Origin: Crocinitomicaceae bacterium
GTDB lineage: Bacteria > Bacteroidota > Bacteroidia > Flavobacteriales_D > Crocinitomicaceae
Assembly: GCA_015662935.1 (NCBI GenBank)
Contig: DQTF01000222.1
Coordinates: 1-15,389, forward strand
Length of the DNA: 15,389 nucleotides
Direction of reading: 5' to 3'
The translations under genes and the position numbers were made by a program. Below, in pieces: positions 1 to 8,454 of this stretch. Every line of letters starts with the position of its first letter. Positions within the stretch are counted from its first letter, which is position 1. Below the pieces are notes generated by a model. The model was not told where the DNA came from. It was given only the letters and a program-made list of their open reading frames with translations, and did not search any database.

Positions 1-1848
1 CTTTGTACTTTCTCTTTCTGCTTCTACCGCTTTTCTTTCCATTCGAGAAATCCGCTTACAAACATCATTCAAGTCAGATCCGTAGCGGTGCTTTTTTGTA
101 GTTAGTTCCTCCTGAACAATTCGGTGAACAATTAAATCCGCATACCTTCGAATGGGAGAAGTAAAGTGAGTATAATTATTAAAAGCCAAACCGTAGTGAC
201 CAATATTATCCGTTTCATAAGTTGCTTTTGCCATCGAACGAATTGCCATCGATTGAATTAAAGGGAATTCATTTTTATATCGGATATCTGCTAATAAAGC
301 ATTGATATTTTTTGATATTTTAGTAGGGTCAGTGACATCAATATCATATCCAAACTTACGAATAAATAAGGTAAACATTGCAATTTTTTCAGGATTAGGG
401 TTGTCATGACACCTATAAACAAAAGGAATTTTATTCTCCCCTTTTTTCTTATTAGCAATAAAGGATGCAACTTTTCGATTTGCAAGCAACATAAATTCTT
501 CAATTAATTTATGCGCATCTTTAGATGTTTTTATAATGACATCAACCGGAAAACCATCGTCATCTAATTGAAAACGAACTTCTTCACTTTCAATATTCAT
601 AGCACCTTTATCTAAACGTGCTTTACGGAGAATTTTCGCAATTTTATCGAGTGTGAGGATTTCTTTATCAAACTCTCCCGCTTGTCCTTCAATTATTTCT
701 TGTGCTTGCTCGTAGCTATATCTTTTATTAGAATGAATAACTGTCTTACCGAACCATTGATTGTAAACTTTTCCTGTTTCATCTATTTCAAAAACGGCAG
801 AAAAGCTGAACTTATCTTCATTAGGCCTCAGTGAGCAAACGAGGTTAGACAATTGTTCAGGCAACATTGGAATAACTCGATCAACTAAATAAACAGAATT
901 AGAACGCTTAAGAGCTTCGGTATCCATTGCACTTCCAGGAGTCACATAGTGACTAACATCAGCAATATGAACGCCTACCTCAATGTTTCCGTTCTCCAAC
1001 CTTTTAAATGATAATGCATCATCAAAATCTTTTGCATCAACAGGGTCGATAGTAAATGTTGTCACATCTCTAAAATCTCGCCTCCTTAGAACCTCTTTTT
1101 GGTCTAATTCTAAATGAATTTTCTCTGCTTCAGAAAGAACCTCAGGAGCAAATTGATAATCTAAACCTTGATTAACCAATATACTAATCATTTCTACATC
1201 ATTTCCTCCACTATTTCCTAGCACTTCAATTACCTCTCCGTAAGGGTTTTTAGCAGACTTTGGCCAAACAGTAATTTTTGCAATAGCCTTATCTCCGTCT
1301 TTTGCTCCTTTTAATTTTTCTTTTTGAATGAATAAATCCGTCCCAACTCGAGGGTTATCAGGAATGAGAAAAGCAAACTTTTCATTCATTTGAATGGTTC
1401 CGACAAACTGTGTTCTTTCTCTGTTAACAACCTCGATAATTTCTCCTTCCGGTCGTTTTTTTCCTTGTTTGGTAATTTGAACCTTTACTAAATCTCCTCC
1501 AAGTCCTTGGTTTACGTGTTTTTCAGGAATGTAAATATCTTCCATATCAGAATCATCAACAATAACAAAACCAGCACCTCTAGCAGTTACCTGTAATATT
1601 CCTTCGTAAATAGAGTCAGATTGATTTAATTTATAAGAGCTATAACCGTCCTTCTTTAAAAAGTTGGTTTTTGAAAGGTCTTCTAAAATTGAATAGACAA
1701 GCTTTCTGAGAGCAGACTCTTTTACATTAATTAATGCACAAATCTGTTTGTGGTTTAGTGAGCTATCACTATTTTCTGTGAACACCTTTCTAATTATGTG
1801 CGATAAACTTTGTTTAAGTTTTTTTTTTGATTTTTTTCCTTTTGACAT
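1..1848 (-). CDS. rnr: Ribonuclease R, 3'-5' exoribonuclease (C-terminus cut off by window edge)
   Basis: Processive 3'-to-5' RNA exonuclease that degrades structured RNA in the cytoplasm. The frame is open from the ATG at 1848 to base 1, giving 616 residues. A basic N-terminus is followed by a winged-helix-like segment (about 16-78), two cold-shock/OB-type regions (about 80-230) and the RNB catalytic domain (about 250 to the edge). The RNB signature TIDPVDAKDFDDA lies at residues 266-278, so D268, D274, D276 and D277 match the four metal-binding aspartates of the RNase II/R family. A second family motif, YTHFTSPIRRYADL, lies near residues 557-570. The usual C-terminal S1 domain should lie left of base 1. 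The N-terminal helical domain and the motifs favour RNase R over RNase II. The gene is divergent from the ferritin gene with 72 bases between the starts. Confidence 0.95.
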   Translation of the reverse strand, partial: MSKGKKSKKKLKQSLSHIIRKVFTENSDSSLNHKQICALINVKESALRKLVYSILEDLSKTNFLKKDGYSSYKLNQSDSIYEGILQVTARGAGFVIVDDSDMEDIYIPEKHVNQGLGGDLVKVQITKQGKKRPEGEIIEVVNRERTQFVGTIQMNEKFAFLIPDNPRVGTDLFIQKEKLKGAKDGDKAIAKITVWPKSAKNPYGEVIEVLGNSGGNDVEMISILVNQGLDYQFAPEVLSEAEKIHLELDQKEVLRRRDFRDVTTFTIDPVDAKDFDDALSFKRLENGNIEVGVHIADVSHYVTPGSAMDTEALKRSNSVYLVDRVIPMLPEQLSNLVCSLRPNEDKFSFSAVFEIDETGKVYNQWFGKTVIHSNKRYSYEQAQEIIEGQAGEFDKEILTLDKIAKILRKARLDKGAMNIESEEVRFQLDDDGFPVDVIIKTSKDAHKLIEEFMLLANRKVASFIANKKKGENKIPFVYRCHDNPNPEKIAMFTLFIRKFGYDIDVTDPTKISKNINALLADIRYKNEFPLIQSMAIRSMAKATYETDNIGHYGLAFNNYTHFTSPIRRYADLIVHRIVQEELTTKKHRYGSDLNDVCKRISRMERKAVEAERESTK

Positions 1849-1897
1849 TACTACGAAGATAGTCTTTCTTTGTTAATAATAAATTCTTCGATTATGA

Positions 1898-1905
1898 TAA
1901 CTTTG
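1898..1905 (+). promoter_or_regulatory. Possible Bacteroidota -7 box for the ferritin gene
   Basis: TAACTTTG matches the Bacteroidota -7 consensus TAnnTTTG exactly and ends 15 bases before the ferritin ATG, so the leader would be very short. The nearest upstream TTTG (1869-1872) is 25 bases away, wider than the usual 17-23, so the -33 element is weak or absent. This is a consensus match only. Confidence 0.4.
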
Positions 1906-1920
1906 TAAAAACACGACATT

Positions 1921-2433
1921 ATGAACACAAGAGTAGAAAAAGCACTGAATGAGCAAGTTGAGAAAGAAGCATCTTCTTCACAGTTTTACTTAGCAATGGC
2001 TTCTTGGGCAGAAGGAAAAGGACTAAACGGTACAGCAAAGTTTTTATACACGCATTCTGATGAAGAACGATTTCACATGTTGAAACTGGTTAAATTTATT
2101 AATGAAAGAGGAGGAAGCGCAATAATTCCTGGGTTAGGTGTTCCACAAAAAAACTTTAAAGGAATAGAAAATGTATTCCAACTATTGCTAGATCACGAGT
2201 TAGCAGTAACCGACAGTATCAATAACCTAGTTGATATTTGTCTGCAAGAAAAAGATTATAGTACACATAACTTTATTCAATGGTACGTTTCTGAACAGCT
2301 AGAGGAAGAAGCTTTAGCAAGAACAATTTTAGATAAAATTAAATTGATTGGAAACGATAAAGGAGGATTGTATTTATTTGATAGAGATTTAGAAAATGCT
2401 GCTATTCAAATAGATAAACCAGCAACATTTTAG
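1921..2433 (+). CDS. ftnA: Ferritin (bacterial non-haem FtnA type)
   Basis: Iron-storage protein that oxidises Fe(II) and stores ferric mineral in a 24-subunit cytoplasmic shell. At 170 residues it has the usual length for bacterial ferritins. Aligned by eye with E. coli FtnA, the ferroxidase ligands are kept: E16, E49, H52, E93, Q126 and E129, plus Y23. The motif WYVSEQLEEE at 121-130 is typical of FtnA. There is no methionine at the bacterioferritin haem position that I can identify, so a non-haem ferritin is preferred. The next gene begins 13 bases after the stop with no terminator between, so the two are probably co-transcribed. Confidence 0.93.
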   Translation: MNTRVEKALNEQVEKEASSSQFYLAMASWAEGKGLNGTAKFLYTHSDEERFHMLKLVKFINERGGSAIIPGLGVPQKNFKGIENVFQLLLDHELAVTDSINNLVDICLQEKDYSTHNFIQWYVSEQLEEEALARTILDKIKLIGNDKGGLYLFDRDLENAAIQIDKPATF

Positions 2434-2446
2434 TTACCTTAGTAAG

Positions 2447-5400
2447 ATGATTAAGTGTTGTCTCCTTATCTTAATGTCTTGCGTTTTTCTTTTTTCGCAC
2501 GCACAAACAAAATTTAGGTTTAATAATTACACCATTAATGATGGACTTTCTCAAAGTTCCGTAACAACAATTATTCAAGATGATTTAAGTTCTTTATGGA
2601 TTGGAACACAAGATGGTTTAAATCGATTTGATGGACATTCTTTTGAGGTTTTTACCTCAGATAAAACAGAAGGATTAGAAAGTGAATTTATTCTTTCTTC
2701 AATAAAAGATAAGGACGGAGACCTTTGGTTTGGAACAAATCATGGTTTGACAATTTATCATCACAAGAAAGAAAAATTTGAAAGTTATTTTATTGGAAAC
2801 GGAGATAAACAACAAATAAATGACTTACTGGAAGATAATAAAGGTAATATTTGGCTGTCAACCCTTGCATCGGGATTGTTTAAGTTTAACAAAAAGTCTA
2901 AAAAATTTACCAGTTATTCTACTGCTTTTTCAACGTTAAGAATTAAGAATATTGAAATTACAGAAAAAGGGTTGATTGTTGTTTCAACAGAAGACCTAGG
3001 AGTGTTTTTATTTAACCCTTTTCAAAAAACAACAACGAAAATCTCTTATTTTTCAGAGAAAAAGATTACCATTAATCTCATTCGTGCGTTAGAAAAAAAT
3101 AAGCTTTTCTTCGCATGTAATAATGGTGTTTTTGAATACAACCTATCTACCAAGCGTGTTAATAAAAAATTTGATTATTTAAATAGAAAGTATGGGTCTC
3201 AAAACATATCAGATCTATATTTTGACTCAGAAATAGGTTGGCTTCTATCAACAAATGACAACGGCCTGTTCATTGTACAGAATGACGGGAAAATTTCACA
3301 TTCTACAGAGGATATTTTTCAGAAAGATGCTTTATTATTCAATGTAATAAACACATTATTTAAAGACGAATCCGGCACCTTTTGGATTGGCTCTCAACGA
3401 GGAATTTCTAGTTTTAATCCCTTGTCAAAAAGTTTTATTGGAATAGGACCAAGTGCATTACCGGAAAAAGGAATACCAACACCTAGTGTTTGGAGTTTCT
3501 CAGAAGACGAGCAGTATTTATATATAGGAACAGATAAAGCCGTTTCTAGAATGGATAAAAAAACAGGCGTTTTTAGACAGTTTTACAGAACGAAAGACAA
3601 TAAATCCGGCATAAGAGAAATGGCAATACTTTCTCTACAGGCGATTTCTAAAAATAAAATTATTGCGGGTTGTGCTGATGGCCTTTTCATTTTAAACATC
3701 ACAAAAGGAAGCTATTCTTACGAAAGAATAACAGGTTCTAATGCAAATAAACACAACCGTATTTACTCCACTCTTCACTGGAAAAAAGACAAGTATTGGC
3801 TAGCAACAAAAGATGGAGCGTTGTTATTTAATAGTAAAACAAATACAATAGAAGCGTTTGAGTATTCAACAAAAGACACAGGCAATACTATTTCAAAAGG
3901 CATTTGTAGAATGGTTTTTAAGGATAATAATAATTCAATTTGGTTTGCGACAAGCACAGGAGGTTTAAATATTCTCTCCGAAAAGAATAATGAAATAATT
4001 ATTAAACCTTACGTATATAATCACATTCTTAAGAAGATAAGCAAAGAATCAATAGCATCAATGTACCAAGATGATTCAGGACTGTATTGGCTAGGTACAA
4101 TTGGAGATGGCTTGATAAGGTGGGATGCAACAAACAAAAAAGCAAACATTTTTAATAAGTCAAATGGCTTACCAAACAATGTTGTTTATGCTGTGATTCC
4201 AGGAAAAGAAAACACACTTTGGTTAAGCACCAATAAGGGGCTTTCGGAATTGAATTATCGAACGAACCAAGTTAAAAACTACACCGAAATAGATGGGTTA
4301 ATGAGTAACGAGTTTAACCTTGGGGCCCATATGAAATCTAAATCAGGAGACATTTATTTTGGAGGGATTTATGGATACAATTATTTTAACCCAAATAACT
4401 TGGTAAGCAACAAAAAAGATGTGTCTGTTGTTTTTACGAAGTTTAGATTAGAAAATGATAAAGATGAGGAATTTAAGGACGAAGAGCCAATTTTTTTAAA
4501 AGACGAGGTTCTTTTAGACTATAATCAAAGAAGTTTTACTATTCGATTTCAACCGACAGACTTAAGTCAACCTGAACTTTTGAATTATAAATATCAATTA
4601 GAAGGTTCTGATGAGGGTGAAATAATAATCGGTTCTCAAAACGAAATTCACTTTAATTCATTATCTCACGGTGACTATACCTTAAAAGTGTACGCAAGGT
4701 TAGGGGAGGGTAAATGGTCAAGTTATCCGGCAGAAATTAAAATAGGAATCTCTCCTCCATTTTGGTTGACATGGCCGTTTATAGCATTTTCTGTTTTGTT
4801 TATAGCTTTATTTGTTCGATTCATTATAAAAAAAAGAGTGGCTGATGCTAGAAGAGAGCAGGTTCAATTGGAAATAAAAATAAACGAGAGAACAAGAGAG
4901 ATAAAAACCCAAAACAAGAAAATTGAACTTCAAAAGAAAAAGCTTGAGAAAGAACGAAATACGGTTATTCTACAGCAAAAAGAATTACAGAAAGAAAAAG
5001 ATAAAACGGAGCGTCTTTTAAAGAATATAATTCCAGAGTCTACTGCTGATGAATTAAAGAAAAAAGGAAAAGCGAGGGCAAGGTCGTATAAAAAAGTATC
5101 TGTTCTATTTACAGATTTTATTGGTTTTTCAAAAATTTCAGATGAAATGACCGCTTCTGAACTAGTCAAAAAACTAGATGTTTATTTCACAAAATTTGAT
5201 GAAATAATCATTAAAAACAATCTTGAAAAAATAAAAACGATTGGTGATGCATACATGTGTGCAGGTGGTGTTCCTGTAAGAAATACAACCAATCCAATTG
5301 ATACCGTAACCGCAGCACTTCAAATCCAAGCATACATGCAAAAACGGATGAACGATGCTATAGCGAATGACAGAGATTATTGGGAGTTGCGTTTAGGAAT

Positions 5401-6310
5401 AAACACAGGAGAGGTAACTGCAGGTGTAATTGGTAGTGAGCGTTTAGCATTTGATATTTGGGGGGCAACTGTTAATCGTGCTCAAAGAATGGAGATGCAT
5501 GGTCAACCTGGAAAAGTTACCATCTCAGGAGCAACTTATACTAACATAGAACCGTATTTCGAGTGTCGTTATGCAGGAAAGGCTCAAACGAAAAGTAGAG
5601 ATATGATGGAAATGTATGTGGTTGAGCGTATAAAACCCGAACTTTCTATAAAAGGAGAAGGAATTGTCCCAAATGATAAGTTTCACAAAATTGTAAACCT
5701 ACACCATTACAGTTCTATTAATTATTACAAGGCAGAAAGACACATTGTAAGAGTTTTAGAACAGCAATTATCAGAAAACCTACACTACCATAGTATTGCT
5801 CACACAAAAGATGTTGTAAACGCTGTAGAACGACTTGCTTTAGCAGAAAATGTAACAGATGAAGGCTTGTTTTTATTAAAATCTGCGGCAACCTATCACG
5901 ACGCTGGTTTTGTTGAACAATATGAGAAAAACGAATACATCGGTGCAAGAATGGCAGAAGAAATTCTTCCGCTTTACGGTTATACCTTAGAGCATATTGA
6001 AAAAATAAAAGAGCTAATTTATGTGACAGAAATACCACATAAACCGAAGAATAATTTAGAAGAAATTATTTGCGATGCAGATTTAGACTACCTCGGGAGA
6101 GATGATTTTCATACAATCGCATCTAGGCTATGTAAAGAATTAATAGAGCACGGTAAAATAGAAAACGAAAAGCAGTGGGATGAAATCCAAGTTCAATTTC
6201 TAACAAAACATAAGTATTTTACAAAAACAGCAAAGAGAACTAGGAGAAAGAAGAAGTTGGAAAACCTACAAGAAATAAAAGAGAAGTTGAAACGAGATAA
6301 TTACAAATAA
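2447..6310 (+). CDS. Membrane sensor: Reg_prop beta-propeller, Y_Y_Y domain, class III adenylate cyclase and HD phosphohydrolase
   Basis: A 1287-residue signalling enzyme. A signal peptide (1-20) leads to a periplasmic two-component-regulator propeller (about 21-660), seen as repeats such as LWIGTQDGL (near 50), WFGTNHGL (93), FWIGSQRGI (312), IWFATSTGGL (498), YWLGTIGDGL (547) and LWLSTNKGL (592). A Y_Y_Y domain (about 692-767), one membrane helix (774-794) and a charged coiled coil (about 798-860) follow. The class III cyclase domain (about 880-1060) keeps metal ligands D890 and D934 and transition-state residues N1010 and R1014. K930 and D1003 fit the adenine-recognising pair, so ATP is the likely substrate. 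A C-terminal HD domain (about 1095-1260) shows H1115/H1119, H1151-D1152 and D1210. No histidine-kinase or response-regulator domain is present, unlike the usual propeller sensors of this phylum. Domain calls are confident. The signal sensed, and whether the HD domain hydrolyses the cyclase product, are unknown. Confidence 0.9.
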   Translation: MIKCCLLILMSCVFLFSHAQTKFRFNNYTINDGLSQSSVTTIIQDDLSSLWIGTQDGLNRFDGHSFEVFTSDKTEGLESEFILSSIKDKDGDLWFGTNHGLTIYHHKKEKFESYFIGNGDKQQINDLLEDNKGNIWLSTLASGLFKFNKKSKKFTSYSTAFSTLRIKNIEITEKGLIVVSTEDLGVFLFNPFQKTTTKISYFSEKKITINLIRALEKNKLFFACNNGVFEYNLSTKRVNKKFDYLNRKYGSQNISDLYFDSEIGWLLSTNDNGLFIVQNDGKISHSTEDIFQKDALLFNVINTLFKDESGTFWIGSQRGISSFNPLSKSFIGIGPSALPEKGIPTPSVWSFSEDEQYLYIGTDKAVSRMDKKTGVFRQFYRTKDNKSGIREMAILSLQAISKNKIIAGCADGLFILNITKGSYSYERITGSNANKHNRIYSTLHWKKDKYWLATKDGALLFNSKTNTIEAFEYSTKDTGNTISKGICRMVFKDNNNSIWFATSTGGLNILSEKNNEIIIKPYVYNHILKKISKESIASMYQDDSGLYWLGTIGDGLIRWDATNKKANIFNKSNGLPNNVVYAVIPGKENTLWLSTNKGLSELNYRTNQVKNYTEIDGLMSNEFNLGAHMKSKSGDIYFGGIYGYNYFNPNNLVSNKKDVSVVFTKFRLENDKDEEFKDEEPIFLKDEVLLDYNQRSFTIRFQPTDLSQPELLNYKYQLEGSDEGEIIIGSQNEIHFNSLSHGDYTLKVYARLGEGKWSSYPAEIKIGISPPFWLTWPFIAFSVLFIALFVRFIIKKRVADARREQVQLEIKINERTREIKTQNKKIELQKKKLEKERNTVILQQKELQKEKDKTERLLKNIIPESTADELKKKGKARARSYKKVSVLFTDFIGFSKISDEMTASELVKKLDVYFTKFDEIIIKNNLEKIKTIGDAYMCAGGVPVRNTTNPIDTVTAALQIQAYMQKRMNDAIANDRDYWELRLGINTGEVTAGVIGSERLAFDIWGATVNRAQRMEMHGQPGKVTISGATYTNIEPYFECRYAGKAQTKSRDMMEMYVVERIKPELSIKGEGIVPNDKFHKIVNLHHYSSINYYKAERHIVRVLEQQLSENLHYHSIAHTKDVVNAVERLALAENVTDEGLFLLKSAATYHDAGFVEQYEKNEYIGARMAEEILPLYGYTLEHIEKIKELIYVTEIPHKPKNNLEEIICDADLDYLGRDDFHTIASRLCKELIEHGKIENEKQWDEIQVQFLTKHKYFTKTAKRTRRKKKLENLQEIKEKLKRDNYK

Positions 6311-6344
6311 AAAAAACGCCAATGAAACCATTGACGTTTTTTTT
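6311..6344. terminator. Bidirectional intrinsic terminator between convergent genes
   Basis: A hairpin with arms CGCCAATG and CATTGACG (one mismatch, loop AAAC) is flanked by an A-run on the left and a T-run on the right. It therefore reads as a terminator on both strands. It begins directly after the sensor-cyclase stop and ends 13 bases before the stop of the leftward stress-protein gene. Confidence 0.85.
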
Positions 6345-6357
6345 ATTACTAAATTTT

Positions 6358-7179
6358 TTATCCGTTAAAATCAACAGCCAAAGTTGTAGTTCCTTCAATT
6401 GGATTCATTACTAAAACAGGAATTTTAGCATCATTAGTCATAATAAACTCTTCGTGTTTAGCTGTTAAAACACCCAACAGATTTGATTTGTTTAGGTTCA
6501 TAATAGCGATAAGGTCAGCATCTATACTAACCGCATGTTTTATAACCTCATTATCAAAACCACTGCCTTTTACAACCTTAATTGACATTGAAATATCCCT
6601 TTCCCCTAAATATTTTTCAGCAAACTGTACGTTTGCTTTTACCTTATGAGATAACCACTCGTCTTTTTCTTCAGGAATGATAATATGTATGTTAGAGTTG
6701 AAATATTTCGCAATGTTTGCAACAATCGCTAATTTTTGCTTTGTTTCTTTATTTAGGTCTAATGGTAAAACAATATCATCATACCCTGTTTCTTTAGGTG
6801 TAGATTCTTGAACAATGATAAACGGAACAGAAGAATGAGTAATTACCCTTAATGCATTCATCCCTGTTAAATGTTGCCAACCATGTGTTCCATGAGTACC
6901 CATAAAAATAAGTTCAGAATGGTGTTCTGCAGCAAAATCTCCAATATCTTCAAATATGTTACCAACACGCACAGAGGTTGTTATTTTAACACCTTTAGAA
7001 TAAGATGCTATAATTTCATCTAGTTTTATTTCTGCACCTGCAATGTCTTTATTCTTCCCAACAACATGCAAAAGAAATATTTCTGCTCCCAACGGTTTGG
7101 CGGTAGCAATTGCATGATCAAGCGCAATGTTAGACACGCTTGTAAAATCGTGAGGGACGATAAAGTTCTTAGTTCTCAT
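6358..7179 (-). CDS. Universal stress protein, tandem UspA domains
   Basis: Cytoplasmic UspA-family protein of 273 residues, the usual length for the two-domain form common in Bacteroidota. Domain 1 (about 4-124) begins FIVPHDFT with D11 at the adenine-contacting Asp position. It has a nucleotide-loop-like motif from G94: G-x2-G97, then G106-M107. The canonical form is G-x2-G-x9-G-S/T, so the spacing is one short and Ser/Thr is replaced by Met. Domain 2 (about 134-260) starts DIVLPLD but has no recognisable glycine loop, so only domain 1 might bind ATP. The exact physiological role is not deducible. It has its own promoter-like sequence upstream, and the terminator at 6311-6344 lies downstream. 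Confidence 0.9.
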   Translation of the reverse strand: MRTKNFIVPHDFTSVSNIALDHAIATAKPLGAEIFLLHVVGKNKDIAGAEIKLDEIIASYSKGVKITTSVRVGNIFEDIGDFAAEHHSELIFMGTHGTHGWQHLTGMNALRVITHSSVPFIIVQESTPKETGYDDIVLPLDLNKETKQKLAIVANIAKYFNSNIHIIIPEEKDEWLSHKVKANVQFAEKYLGERDISMSIKVVKGSGFDNEVIKHAVSIDADLIAIMNLNKSNLLGVLTAKHEEFIMTNDAKIPVLVMNPIEGTTTLAVDFNG

Positions 7180-7207
7180 TTTTTTAGTTTTAGTTTATGA
7201 ATATACA

Positions 7208-7235
7208 CAAATATACGAATAAAGCAAAGAATCAA
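7208..7235 (-). promoter_or_regulatory. Bacteroidota-type promoter for the universal stress protein gene
   Basis: Read on the minus strand, TTG (7235-7233) is followed by 17 bases and then TATATTTG (7215-7208), fitting the TTG-N17-23-TAnnTTTG consensus for this phylum. The predicted transcript start is about 20 bases upstream of the ATG at 7179. It lies in the gap after the transporter gene, so the stress protein can be expressed independently. Confidence 0.6.
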
Positions 7236-7250
7236 CTCTTAGCAATAACT

Positions 7251-8159
7251 TCAAGTAGCATTTAGTTTACACTTCTTTTTTCTTCTAACGAACCCTTTAA
7301 TCAACCCATTAGAAAGCACAGCTATAATAATTACGACTGCCCCAATATAAAAATGAGTACTTAAAAGGTCATTTTCATTTAGGATAAAAATAGCGAGAAA
7401 AAGCGTATAAATAGGCTCTAAATTAATAGATAGAGAAACAGTAAATGCACCTAATTGTTTTAAGACGATTACTGTTGCTAGAAAAGCAAAGGAGGTGCAA
7501 ACAATACCTAAGAATAACAACCAATAAAAATCAGAGTAGGATATTTCAAAAAGGGAAAAATTAAACCTTCCTATAATGATGAGAAAAACAGAAATTCCGA
7601 CAGAAGCAGAAAGCATTTCGTAGAAAGTAATGATTCCTGCGCTTTCTTTCTCAACAATTTTAGTGTTAAACACAGAGAATAATGCGGCGAATAGCGCAGA
7701 AATTAATCCATAAAAAAGAGCTGTGTATTCACTTTCCGTAAACCCTGAGCTTGTAATATAGATTCCAAGAACAACAACAAGACTAAGAACAATTTCCAGC
7801 AAGCTTATTTTTCTTTTCATAACTAAAGGTTCCATCCAAGCGACATGAAGAGTGGTTGTTGAAAGGCATAATATTCCTAAAGAAGCTGTTGAAAGTTGAA
7901 TAGAATGATAAAATGTTAACCAATGAATAGCGACAAATAAACCGACCAAGCTAATTTCTAAAAAACTTTTGGTAGATTTTGTTTTAATACTTTTTTTGGT
8001 AAACGCAAAATAAATACTGAGTGCAACGAAAGCAATAACCACTCGGTACCATACGATTTGTATGGCATCAAGAAGAATTAATTTTCCTAAAATCCCCGTG
8101 AATCCCCAAATAAAAATGATGAGGTGCATTAGAATTAAATATTTAAACCTAGAAGTCAT
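7251..8159 (-). CDS. EamA/DMT-superfamily transporter (RhaT/YdcZ-like permease)
   Basis: Inner-membrane permease of 302 residues with about ten hydrophobic segments arranged as two EamA repeats (about 8-135 and 146-288), the standard size and layout of the drug/metabolite transporter superfamily. Family-type features include FIWGFTGILGK in helix 1, WYRVVIAF in helix 2, MEPLVMKRK closing the first repeat and NLEPIYTLFLAIFILNE in the second. The C-terminal tail is Lys/Arg-rich, consistent with a cytoplasmic location. The substrate cannot be assigned: members export amino acids, metabolites or other small molecules. M1 was chosen as start; M11 just before helix 1 is possible. The upstream gene's terminator lies only 12 bases before this start, so the transporter probably needs its own promoter, which I could not identify convincingly. 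Confidence 0.88.
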   Translation of the reverse strand: MTSRFKYLILMHLIIFIWGFTGILGKLILLDAIQIVWYRVVIAFVALSIYFAFTKKSIKTKSTKSFLEISLVGLFVAIHWLTFYHSIQLSTASLGILCLSTTTLHVAWMEPLVMKRKISLLEIVLSLVVVLGIYITSSGFTESEYTALFYGLISALFAALFSVFNTKIVEKESAGIITFYEMLSASVGISVFLIIIGRFNFSLFEISYSDFYWLLFLGIVCTSFAFLATVIVLKQLGAFTVSLSINLEPIYTLFLAIFILNENDLLSTHFYIGAVVIIIAVLSNGLIKGFVRRKKKCKLNAT

Positions 8160-8170
8160 GGTGTAAAACT

Positions 8171-8204
8171 AAAAAAAGCGCTCTGTTTAAAGAGCGCTTT
8201 TAAA
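8171..8204 (-). terminator. Intrinsic terminator of the coiled-coil protein gene
   Basis: A perfect stem AAAAGCGCTCT (8174-8184) pairs with AGAGCGCTTTT (8191-8201) around a 6-base loop. Read leftwards it ends in a run of Ts (the A-run from 8171). It sits about 20 bases after the stop of the gene at 8223-9521. The A/T flanks are nearly symmetrical, so it could also work on the plus strand, though no rightward gene ends here. Confidence 0.85.
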
Positions 8205-8222
8205 AAATATAGTAAAGAAATA

Positions 8223-8454
8223 TTATTTCATTTTCTTAAGTATTTTTTTTCGTTTTGCATCTAATTTAGCTTGTGAAGTATCTAATTTAGAATTTGCTTC
8301 GTCTAATTTCTTTTGAGAAACGGCTAATTTTTCAAGGTCTCCACCTTTCTTAATTTTCTTATCCAGTTTCTTTTGTTTAGACTCTAACTTTTTTCTGCTT
8401 TTTTCAAGTTTCTTCTGTGAACTATCGAGTTTATCAAGTTTCTTTTGACTTGCG
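8223..8454 (-). repeat. Degenerate SQKKLD/E heptad repeat at the C-terminus of the coiled-coil gene
   Basis: Within the encoded residues 357-432, leucines of the repeated KKLD/KKLE motif fall at 372, 379 and 386, and again at 406, 413 and 420 (with I427), all spaced by exactly seven. The two blocks are separated by a short stretch with two glycines (393-394). The copies are degenerate, which suggests old internal duplication. Confidence 0.7.

Noticed and set aside
291..503. A 70-residue minus-strand open frame inside rnr
   Set aside because: It lies in another frame of the RNase R coding sequence, without family features.
1854..1861. TATCTTCG on the minus strand as a -7 box for rnr
   Set aside because: One mismatch to TAnnTTTG, only 5 bases from the ATG, and no spaced TTG upstream. 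The support is too weak to list.
5718..6038. Minus-strand open frame of 106 codons opposite the HD domain
   Set aside because: It is the complement of a conserved, motif-bearing coding region with no own signals.
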